Source: Pyrocephalus nanus (lineage: Eukaryota > Chordata > Aves > Passeriformes > Tyrannidae). Taken from it: a stretch of 64,000 bases of DNA. Of the stretch, positions 50,971 to 61,725 are shown piece by piece (positions within the stretch are counted from its first letter, which is position 1; each line of letters starts with the position of its first letter). Location: assembly GCA_038380795.1 (NCBI GenBank), contig CM076264.1, positions 11,472,001 through 11,536,000 of the forward strand, in the 5' to 3' direction. The position numbers and the translations under genes were made by a program. The notes under the pieces were generated by a model. The model had not been told where the DNA came from, searched no databases, and was given only the letters and a program-made list of their open reading frames with translations.

Positions 50971-51507
50971 GTTTTATTTTCATTTTTCTGCTCACTTTGC
51001 AGCAGCTCAAATGACTACACAACATGCAAAGCTTAAGAGAGTCAAGGTAAGTAGTTAAATTATTGGACCAGTTCCATTAGTACAAATTCTGTAGACTACA
51101 GGAGTCTTTTAGTGACCTATGAACATGGCAAAAGTCATGGTTTTTATTAGGTCTACTAGTACTGCATGCCATCTTTCAGGCCAAACGCCGTGTTACTTGA
51201 TGTTGGACACTTAACCTCTGCCAAAAAATCTCACTGCTCTATTTTATCTCACAAGGCAAAAACACTTCAATATCTTTCGGCAATACTTGTTTGGGACAGA
51301 AGGTGAAAGGCCAAGCCAGCAGTTAGTTTACTGTCTAAAACAATAAAGTCATCAGACAAGCTGAAATGGAAGCAATACGTGGTTCTCAACTTCCTGACAA
51401 GATTTCACCATTGCTTTTTTCACATCCCCTATGTAGGCTGAATTTCAAGGAAGGTTTGTACACTGCCAGAACAGATCTGTTTTAAAGCAATGTGTTGATA
51501 TCCCCCA

Positions 51508-51555
51508 CAAAAACAAAACCAAAAACAAATAAACAAACAAACAAAACACACACGA
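51508..51555 (+). repeat. A-rich (CAAA)n/(CA)n tract
   Basis: CAAAAACAAAACC, AAATAAACAAACAAACAAAA and a short CACACAC. Confidence 0.9.
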
Positions 51556-54515
51556 AACCAAAACCTATCAAGAAAATTCCTCAAAAGAACCTCAAAAACC
51601 AAAACTCAACCCCATTCCTATAACTTTAAGAGCAGTTTTATGTCACTTTTTATTCCCCACCAAACACCCTCTTAAATTACAGTTCAGATTTCTAGTTTCA
51701 TTCTCAGAAGTTAGAACTATAACTGTTACCTACCTACAGAGAAGAATGTTATTGATCTTCTCCCTTTAAAACTCTGCCAAAAGCTCAAGAGGATCTGGCT
51801 TTGTCCTAAATTTAATCCCACACTCCTTTTGCCTTAGAATTCAGAGGCAAAACTGTCCTCTGGGATAGCAATGCCTACAAAAAGAGTTTTCCCTGCCAAT
51901 GGCCAGCTGTTCCCAATTCACTCATTTTTCAAAGGGATGAATTGGCAGAAAGCAGCCAAGTTCACACTTGCATTGCCCTCCACTGGTGTAATTATTTATA
52001 TCATACTATATTGAAGACAATTTTTCCCAAACCATGATAGCTGTTTTGGTTTTTTTTAAATTTGGATGGTGAGAATTAAAAGATTTGATGCAATAGCAAA
52101 TGAAGCCCTCAGAGCTTTCCAGTGCTTTTGGTGGAGTAGTTCACACACTAATTCACACCCTCCTTTGAAATAGATTTTGGCTTCATTTGTGGCAGCTGGT
52201 TGACAATGAGCAACATCTAAAAAACTGAAAATTCACAAATGCCTGCTAGATTGAAATAACAAAAGGATAGGATACCTTGTCATTGGTAGCTTGATAAAAT
52301 GGTTATGTGAGCTCCCTTCTCCTTTAATATATATTTCCTTTTACAGTTGCATAGACATATCCTCTAATGCATACCCTGCAAATTCATAGCAAGAGGAACC
52401 CAAGAAAGTACCACACTTGTCTGAGGAAATATAAACACTTGAAAACTAAAGAAAATCATTTAAGCTGAAGCTTTACCAGATATTCTCTTCCATATAAAAG
52501 TAGGTTTTTAGATCTTAAGGACATTTAGAAATGGCATGTGAATGCAAATAGAAAAATAATTTTTAGAAGTTGCATTTTCTTCTGTTTACAGGCCCCTCTT
52601 GCACTGAAAGGGATTCCAGGTCTGATAGGTGCAGCTGATAACTGAGGGAGTGCTTTGTGGAAGTCCATTGCTCTGCTGAGCAGGAGATTTCTGAAGCATT
52701 TTTTGCCTTTAATTTGGACCCAGACAATTTTTCCAGGGCAGGTGCATGTAAACAAAGCCTTGAATATTAAATTTCACAGCTCCTAGGTGGATTCCTGACA
52801 TGGATGTTAACAAAAACCTTCGGGCTGGGGGCTGCCCTGTGCCATGAGACTCCAAACCTCTCAGCATCCCTGTAGAGTAACCACTAAGGAACTCCCCTGG
52901 AGAAACTAACACAAAGCTTCCAGCACACGTTTTTCTCTCACCATATGTCATCCATGCATCCAGGGGAATGTCACTGACAACAAAAGTAGATTAACCACAT
53001 CACATGTGGACTGGCAAAATCAAGGACTCATAAGACAGAGGCACTGCTCAAGTCAGTAAGCCAGCAGGTTTGAATAGCAAGATGTTGCAGGTATTGTTGC
53101 ACCTCATGGGAGACATCTGAGAAAGGGGCAGGCTCACAGCTCCCTGTGAACACCAGAAGCAGCAGAATCAGGGAGCTCCTGTCTGCCTGCCACAGAGGTA
53201 AGATACCACCATTCAGCTAATTAGCAACATCTCATCTCTTGAAGGGGGAAACTCCTCTTGCTCTTGCTGTGCTTCGGCTGAGCTCCCACTGTCACACTTT
53301 TCCTCTAATTTAAGAAAGAAAACTACAGTTCTGACACCCCTTATTTAAAAACTGCTAGCACCTGCTCTAATCAGACAAAACTTTAAATCACAGCTGCCTT
53401 GGTTTCAGAAAAGTTTTACTTGTGGGATAACTTTCTATCACCGTTTTGTATTGACTTATTCATGTACTTGTAATGTACCCAGCCCTGTCTTGGACAATGA
53501 TTCTCCTTCTGTTTCCTACACGCTGGCAGACCACATGCAGACTCTCACCCCTCAGCGTTTTGTACTGGTCACAGCAGGACTCTAAAAAGGATATATTTTA
53601 CTACACAGATGCGCAATCATTTTCAAACCCCTCTGCAGTATTTTTCTACCCACTGTGCTTCAATTCACAATTTGATGCCATTCAAAAATAGCAGTCTCTT
53701 GTCTATGTATGATACTGCAACCTGTCTTAGGGTAAATGCTTAATCTGAAATCATCACTGCCTAATGGTGCATTCTTTTCACCACACTGCAATTTAAAACA
53801 GTAATACAAAGAATATTTTGGAGAGCATAGTATATGCCTAGCTGATTATGTCACTCACTTCTCATCTCCTGATCTTTGATATATTTTGGATTTTGACCCT
53901 GTCTGTCCTATAGAAACTTGTGTGTAACATGAATCAACTAGCTAAGGGCTAATGATGTTCATTGCTTAAAGTGGATTGTATGTTCTGCTGGCTGAGGTCT
54001 GTTTTTTTCCACTGTGTTTGGAAAGATCATCTGCCTTGCACTGTAAAGTAAATGAAACAAATGGAAATAATGACTACGTGGTGATCGATGGTGAGGACAG
54101 TGGGGTTTAGTTCCAGCTTTGTCACTGACCTTTTACATAATTTTGAGAGTTTCACTTCATTTGTATGGATCTGACCCTCTTGTAAAATAGCCTTTCAACA
54201 TTTGTGTGTCATTCAGGGTACAAAACAGAACGTTGCCCTGTGTGCCTTATTTATCCAAGGAAAATTATTAAGTCTGAGGAAGCACCAGGGGAAACTGGCC
54301 TTTGTGTACCACTGAGCAGTAGATTGCCTCGAAGAGCTTGGGAGAAAGTAGAATCATATGACATTGTTGGCCTAAAAAGAGTTACAAAGCTTAAGAAGGA
54401 ACCATATTTAACTTGTGTCTCTCTCATGTCACTGACTGTCTCTCCATGTCTAGGACAGGCTAGCCTGTGATTGAGCAGTTAGGACAAGTTAAAATCCTCA
54501 CCCAAAGACTCTACA

Positions 54516-54554
54516 CAAGAGCAAAGTATTATCTACTCAAGAGCAAAGTATTAT
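54516..54554 (+). repeat. Tandem duplication, 22-bp period
   Basis: CAAGAGCAAAGTATTAT occurs at 54516-54532 and again at 54538-54554, identical over 17 bases. Confidence 0.85.
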
Positions 54555-55934
54555 TCATTTTAAGAGGAATATATTGAAGATAATTTAAGTCATAAGTGAG
54601 TTCATATGAGAACTCAACTCCATTTTTATCAGGAATTTATCTCACCGTTTCTCTGGTTAGCAGAAGATTGGTTTCAAGAACTATCCCCTGTTCCTTATCT
54701 AGGTCATCTTGATACATGCAAATATTCCACTGACTTTGATGGAGTTACTCTCATGTAGCTTCAGGACCTCTTTCTGCAGTTCAACAGTACGAATATTTAG
54801 CTCCATACTTCATGTATTTGTCTGCAAACATTCTAATATCTTGCTGCTATCATGAAAAATAAGGGACTGTGTGTCCTGGAGCACAACCACATACAGAGGA
54901 TAGCTATAGCAATGTAGCACCTCTAGTTAGAGAGAAACATTTGTTCTTGATCTTTCTCAAAAAAGAAATATATTTGGTAGGTACATAACAGCCACTCCAG
55001 AGAGTGCTAATTTGCTTGGTTGACTGCCTATAGATAAATGTCTTCAGAGTAAACACTATTTCAGCTATTTCAGGGTAATTTAACCTATGTGACTGCCACT
55101 ATTTTTCTGAAGACTACTTAATAAAAGGTAAGTTCCATGGTTAAAGTATAAATCCATTACAATATAGTGTTTGCATTTATGATTTTTTTGGGGGAGGGGG
55201 ATCTCTTTTACTAGTTAACTAACATTAATTGTGAAGTAGATGTTAACTTGGGGGTTATAAAAAACATTTTAGCAAGTGTACATGGTGTTAATAACTTTGT
55301 AACCACTTCCTCACTGTTATTTTTAGGGACAGTGTGAGGCCAAGTGGTTTGCACCTATATTACTTTTAAGTCAAGCAGGTAAAGAAATAAAACTAGCTTC
55401 TTACAGAAGTATTAAGTCACTTATATTTGATACATAGTGTTAGAGTCTGTTTATTTTTCTTGCGACAAATTCAGAGAAATTCTGCTGGATCCACCTAAAC
55501 TGTTCTGAAGCTGCAGCCTCTGACTAAGGACGGGATTCACCCACTCTGCAAGAGATGTGCTTGTAGCTGCCTGCCAACCAATCACAGGTGGGATTTACCT
55601 TGCACCTTTCACATTTCTTGTTAAAATTATACAGCAGAACCACAGGAAATGTGAACCAAGTAGCCAAACTCTGCGGTGTGGGCTGGGGAGCGAGTGAGAG
55701 ATGAGCTGAGAAGGAAGTCTGGGGGTGGACAGCAAGTCAGAGGCAAATGCTGCGGCCGCACTCCATCGCTTCTTCACCCTCGGGCCGGTGTGATGATGTG
55801 TTGTGGCCACCTCTCTCCTCAGAGCTCTTAAAGGGTTTGATGTTGGTAGGGTGTTGGGGACAAGGGAGGAGAAAAGCCTGTGCTGTACATGGCACAGGGG
55901 CTGCTTTGTGGAGAGACTTTAGTCCTTTCACCCA

Positions 55935-56126
55935 AGAGTTGGGCACTGGAACAGGGTCCCCAGGGCAGTGGTCACAGCACCAAGCCTGACAGAGTTCAAG
56001 GGGCGTTTGGACAATGCTCTCAGGCACGTGGGGGGATCCTTGGGGTGTCCTGTGCAGGGGCAGGAGTTGGATTTCATGATCCTGATGGGTCCCTTCCAAC
56101 TCAGCATATTCCGTGATTCTGTGGTT
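55935..56126 (+). mobile_element. CR1 LINE 3' end, plus orientation
   Basis: The recognisable CR1 tail runs from a GGGCACTGGAACAGGGTCCCCA segment (the usual GAACGGG..GCCCAGGGAGGTGG region), through GAGTTCAAGGGGCGTTTGG, to TCATGATCCTGATGGGTCCC, TTCCAACTCAG and the terminal ATTCCGTGATTCTGTGG. The CG-rich block before it (about 55670-55930) may be an earlier, diverged part or a different repeat; I could not align it from memory. Confidence 0.8.
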
Positions 56127-58080
56127 TAAATCAACCTTAAAACATTTCATGGGGAACCAAGGGTGAGACTAGAGGACGGGAAGCAAGTGTTGGTTTCCAT
56201 AGGGTTATTGTCCAGCAGCCTTTGCCAAGGGAATCTGGGGGATGTTTCCTTCTGCTAAAGGAAGATTTTCATGTTCTCGTAGAAATGTTGTATTCCTACT
56301 GCAATGTAAATTGGGGCAAATACCGATTTTCTTTAGGATTTCCCTAAAATATCATTCCAGAATATATAGATGTTTTATTTTTCCTGCCTTTTGTATCCAA
56401 ATAGTGATCTGCCAGAAGAGATTGCTTGCAATGTACTTTAAATGAAGAAAGAAAACAGATGGAGAAGAAACACTGGCAAAGAAAAAACCCCGTAGGAACT
56501 ATGGAATTCTGAGTTTGTTAAATTTTTCAGAAAAATTCTCCTTTAGGTGGAAATAATCCTCTCAGAGGAGAAGTTTTTTTCCAAACATTTACTGGGTGTA
56601 AGAAATAATGGGTGTAGATTAAACAGAATCCTTGAGTCAGAGCTCGTTCACCTCTGCCATTGTCAAAGGACATGCAGCACGAGCTTCAATTGTCTCAAGT
56701 GACGGGGGAACATTTGTCTCTTGTGGCTCAAATAACAAAATTAACCTGCATTTGAAACTGGCTGGAGAAGAAACTGCATAATGTTTGTACCAAAACGCTT
56801 CTTCTAAGGCAGCCATTCATTTTTCTCTCCTTAATGAGGACAGGGGTTAAAACATGGAGAATGAACAAGCATTTCACAATTAAAGGTGAGAACAGGATGA
56901 CAGTGTACAAGGGAAAAGTCTGTGATATTGCTGCTAGTAATGAGTCTCCAAGAGCTTGAGTCTATGGAGTGCTTTCACTGGAACTTTACTTTCTGAGGAA
57001 ATTGCTGAATGCCATCTCTCTTGATTTTTACCTGTGGAAATGGATTTCTTTTCATACTCATTTTCATATTAAATCTTGGAAAGTAAGGCATGCTGAAGTA
57101 CAAAACAACAGATTTCATGACGGAAGACAGAAGTAAGTCAGGGCTTCTTGCCATTCACTCTTCAGATGTTTACTTTTCTTGTAGGGTTAAGCTTTTATTT
57201 GTGTAACTGACATTAAGATAATCATATAAAATTTGGAAAAGTGATATGACTGCAGAGATAATCAAGGCAAAATCTCAGCAAGGACTGAGAAGCACAATAT
57301 GATCTGGTGCTCTTCAAGGTGTTGCAGTCCTTCATTTAGCCTTGACATTTATTACCTCAGCAGCTATTGGCAATAGCAGCTTTGCTTTCTAGCCAGATGC
57401 ATTCTGGTGGATGATATTTTCCTTGTGACAAAACTTGATATAAACAAAGGAGATGGAAGATTAAAACAACGACCATAGTTGCTTCCTCAGACTAAAAGCT
57501 GATAGCTACTGTGCTGTTATAGTTTGTATAAAACGTAATAGGATGTTTTAAATCTCAGAGTACAATTTCTGGGAATATGTTTGTTGGAAAAAAAGAACAG
57601 AAAAAGCTATCACAACGTGAAATACTATCAAAATGGGGGAGAGTTGATTTAGATACCAAGTTTATGCATTTCAGTACAGATGCAATCTACTCTGATCAGT
57701 GCTGAGGCATTTATTCCCCTTACTTTAGGATTTCTACAAGAAATGGTTTACAGAAGAGTAGTAAACCAGTCTGCTGTTTGGAAATGGTACTCAGATAAAT
57801 CCACGTGCCACTACAGTGCTGTTAAGAGAGGTGACAGTATTATAACAAAAAGGTTAAAATGTCAGGAAATACATCAAAATATTTCTTTAAAATCAAACAT
57901 ATAGTTGCTGATTGGGTACACAGAATCAAGAATATTTCTCACCTGGCATTTGTTTCATTTTCCAGTCTGTGAGATCAGGTAGCATACACATGGAAAGTAT
58001 TTATTGCATTCTCTGGTGCACTACATACAGACAAGCAAATCTCTATGTATCCATTTCAATAAAACAAGAACATTTCTCAT

Positions 58081-58134
58081 GTTCCTTTATTTACTGATCA
58101 AGCACCTGAAGTTCCTTTATTTACTGATCAAGCA
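58081..58134 (+). repeat. Tandem duplication, 30-bp period, identical copies
   Basis: The 24-base unit starting GTTCCTTTATTTACTGATCA is present at 58081-58104 and, without any difference, at 58111-58134, with CCTGAA between. Identity suggests a recent duplication. Confidence 0.95.
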
Positions 58135-58228
58135 AAGCTACTAAAGGCAAAAGAAAAGCAAACCATCCCCAGGCAAAGCAACAGCCTGCAATCTCTGACA
58201 TGCAGTGTTACAGCAAGACTAGCTTGTA

Positions 58229-58244
58229 AGGAAAGAAATTTTTT
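58229..58244 (+). repeat. Poly-T run
   Basis: A run of T in AT-rich DNA; nothing else attached. Confidence 0.8.
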
Positions 58245-60552
58245 TTTTTTTTAATGAGGGTGGTATGCTTAGGAAAGAAGCACTTGGTGGCTGGGCTAAA
58301 ATGCATATTTTGACTCTATTTGTAGATGCTCAGAAGTATTGGCAGGGCTTTAAAATACCCATAACTAAGCAGAAATGATACCATTGATGATGGCCAAATT
58401 TTGACCCATATAAAATGACGTAGGAAATATCTATGATTCCTTTCAAAAATTTTAAATAACAAGAAAACCTGCCTTGGTTTCCTGCATCACTGTGTAATGT
58501 GGGTTTATCATAATGTTCAGCCTGAGCATATTTATTGCTACACATTCAAGCATAGAAAATTTATAATTTTAAGATGAAATGCAATGATTACATATGCCAC
58601 TTCAGTGGTCCCTATTTTCTCCTCACTGGATATTCAAACAAAATCCAAAAAGAAACTCAGAGAGGCACAAGCTGAGAAAAAGCAACTCATCTTCTGTTCC
58701 CCATGAGGGAGGAACACAGCAGCTCATTCAGCTTCAGTGTGAGCTGTGATGTAGTGCAGGGTGTCCCTCCCTTCCATACGCTCTCCCAGCCAGTAGCTGC
58801 CATAAACAACAATGTAATATTGTCATGTTGCAAGCAGGCTAATCATGTCTCACATTTGGATGATAGCATAAACAGCATAAATGTCTGTTATTGCCACAAT
58901 AACAGTTTCAGCACAAGAGCCAAGACAAGGAAGAATAGGAGCTGAAGAAAATAAGGCTGTTACACAGAGATCATTCTAGTTAACAGATGAAGCCCCAGCT
59001 CCAAGAAGCTGCTTTTCCCTTTGCAACAGCCTAATCAAACCTCCACTGCCTCTTGTTGAGATGTGTTTCTACAGCACTGTTTTTTTGGTCTGCTCCAAAT
59101 CAATGATTTAACTGATTTATCTGGCTGTTAGGTATGACTGTCATTTATTAGAATAGTGAAGAGATATGGGAGCAGACAGAACAATCGAAAAGAGGTAAGG
59201 TGAGAGGAAGTGTGTAAGAAATAAAGCATTTTATGGAAAAGGTCCATGGAATAATAAACTATTAAAAGCTCCCCTGTGGTGTTATTTTTATACATACAAT
59301 ACAATTTAATAGAGAATTGTAGTGTGTAATACAAGTTAAAATGAGATAGAAATAACATGAATTTTAGTGGGAATAAGTGTTTTGGTAGAGAGAATCCTAG
59401 GGCTTTCTATTTTATTTCTTTTAAAAGGAAGGTATTCTTCAGTAACTAAGAACTAAAACTAAAAAAAAAATATAGCCAACCATCTTGAATTATATACCTA
59501 TTAAAGGTGATAAGCAGATCATTTTGGCTATTATTATCACTTTAACAGTGCAAACTTTTTAGTGCATTTTTTTATTTGAGATACCTTTACATATTATGAA
59601 TATAAAAAACCCAGACATACAACTACATGCAGTTTTGTAGTCAAGAAGAAATTCAAGACAACGAATGAGCCTTCCTCTAATTTGGCAAAAGAGAAGCTCA
59701 CTCACTTTCCTCTGTCTTGACACAAAACACCGGGTTTCAAGAATAGAAAACAGTTAATTTTACCACTACCTCACTGACCATAATTTGAAGATGCAACCAT
59801 ATAAAAATATATTTTTGCCTCTTTAGCATAAAAATGGGAGAAATAATTTTCCTCCCTCATCTCTGTACTTTCCTTTTCCCATTCAAATAAACAAAGTAGG
59901 TTTGCTACATATTCCTTTCACTTGCTCTAAACACAAACTGATGTGTTGTAACTTGACCATGCCCCATCTAAAGCACATAGATGACTACAAACAGACCAGT
60001 TTGTTCAGCCTGGTATTTTGTCCCTGATGGATGGCTCTGCAACCCAGGGGTAGATGGGAAGGTGCAAATGGATCCAGAATTTTAGTCATGTGTGAAAAAA
60101 AAACTCAATTAAGATCAAAATACCTTCCACAAAGTTAACATGAAAAGTGATGTGTTGAGTTAAATTACACTAAGGAATAAATGGCAAATGCCTGCTTATC
60201 TCTGTAAGTGGGGCTTTCATGAATAATCCAGCATGCCTGCTAATGATAATGAAAGTGCTCGTGTCTTATGTCTTAGAATTACTTCCCCCTTAGCCTGTTC
60301 AGGCTAAAAGCTTTGCCTATTGTTGCACACCATGCAGGATGAAGAGCAGCTAATGCAAGGCTCGATTTCTATGTTGACAGTCTACTGCAGTTAGAGGTGA
60401 GTTCTTGTTATTTGCTTTTGCACAAGCCCACAAAAAATGGTACTGCACACTTATGTCACAGTGAAAAATGTATTTTATATTTCTCAGCTAATGCATAACT
60501 TTTAACAATACACATTTAAAAGTTAAAACCAGCCAAAAATCTGTAAAAAGCA

Positions 60553-60591
60553 ACTCCACCAGTTACGTCTATGACGCTGGCCTGGTGGAGT
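60553..60591 (+). repeat. Inverted repeat with internal stem
   Basis: ACTCCACCAG (60553-60562) and CTGGTGGAGT (60582-60591) form a perfect 10-bp stem. The 19-base loop contains a further CGTC/GACG pair. Confidence 0.8.
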
Positions 60592-61193
60592 CATTAAAAG
60601 GGGAGGCCTGGCTTGAAATTCAAAATTCAGCTGATACTATCCCATTAATTTTAAAGTCTGTGTTGGGAAGGGTGAGGTCAAGTCCAGAGCTGGTGGGAAA
60701 TAATCATCTCTTTTTATAGAAAAAATCTACTGACAGGAATAACCCTGCTGAATTACAAAAGGGAAGGCAGAGTGGCAATGGGAACAGACTATAGGTTCGT
60801 CAGTTTATTAGGGCTTCTAGAATTTGTAGCTTACCCAAGAGACATTTTAGTTACAGGCTAATGAACTGGAAAAGATATTTGAAGAAAAAGGGTATCCTAG
60901 TTGATATAGTTCACAAAGCATTACTTAAGCCTCATGAGTCTGATGGACAACAAATTATTGTTGAAACAGCTCAAATCTAAAGAACATTTTTCTGTGTCAT
61001 TTGTTTCAACTTGTTCTTCTTTGTCACCTAAAATCAAGTAGCTCTTCAGCATGCATTTATGGACCGCATCAGTGACAAGTTTACTCTCCTACCATCTCCC
61101 TTGTACTTCTTTCCTGTCTGAAATCAAATGGGCAGGGACTACCTCTCTCAAACAGTGGCAGATTTAAGCTGGAATAGCCTGCTGTTCACTGCT

Positions 61194-61391
61194 CTAAGAC
61201 CATTTCATGTTGCTCTGGCAGTGTACAAGAGCCATAAACAGATGTAAAAGGGTGTATTTAGTGTTATCTGCAAAGTTATTTGTACCACTGCTCATCACCT
61301 TGCCTAGATGGTTTATGAATATACTGCACAGCATAGATTCTAGCACTGATCTTGCAGAACTTTCCACTGTGTCTCTCCACTGCTGAGTCAT
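61194..61391 (-). pseudogene. LINE (CR1-type) reverse transcriptase remnant
   Basis: The minus-strand frame contains LESMLCSIFINHLGKVMSSG followed a few residues later by FADNTK (61257-61274). This matches the non-LTR reverse transcriptase stretch usually reading like VLGPVLFNIFINDL...KFADDTK. The second catalytic aspartate of FADD is Asn here, and the VPQGS motif before it is degraded. Nothing recognisable precedes or follows in frame. It is an inactive fossil fragment, older than the neighbouring CR1 3' end by the look of its decay. Confidence 0.75.
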
Positions 61392-61404
61392 TTACTTATT
61401 CCCA

Positions 61405-61725
61405 TCACAGAATCACAGAATGGGTCAGGTTGGAAGGGTCCACAGTGGATCATCTGGTCCCACCTCCCTACTCAAGCAGGGTCATCCCAGAGCACTTTGC
61501 ACAGCATTGTGTCCAGATGGTTCCTGAATATCTCCAGTGAGGGAGACTCCACAACCTCTCTGGGCAATCTATTCCAGTGCACAGTAAAGAAGTTTGTCCT
61601 CATATTCAGATAGAATTTCCTGTGCATCAGATTTGCCTGTTGCTTTCTGTCCCATCACCTGGCACCCCTGAGAAGAGTCTGGCTCCATCCTCTTGACAGC
61701 CTCCTTTCAGATACTTCTATCCTCT
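61405..61725 (-). mobile_element. CR1 LINE, short 3' end fragment
   Basis: It starts on the plus strand with ATCACAGAATCACAGAATGG, the reverse complement of the CR1 terminal repeat (ATTCTGTG units). It continues through GGTTGGAAGGGTCCACAG, CATCTGGTCCCACCTCCC, the CTCTGGGCAATCTATTCCAG block and CCTGAGAAGAGTCTGGCTCCATCC. About 320 bp remain and there is no coding part. It lies immediately beside a reverse-transcriptase remnant (61194-61391) of another LINE copy in the same orientation. Confidence 0.9.

Noticed and set aside
55737..56150. 137-codon minus-strand frame
   Set aside because: It overlaps the antisense of a CR1 tail and GC-richer flank; there is no domain.
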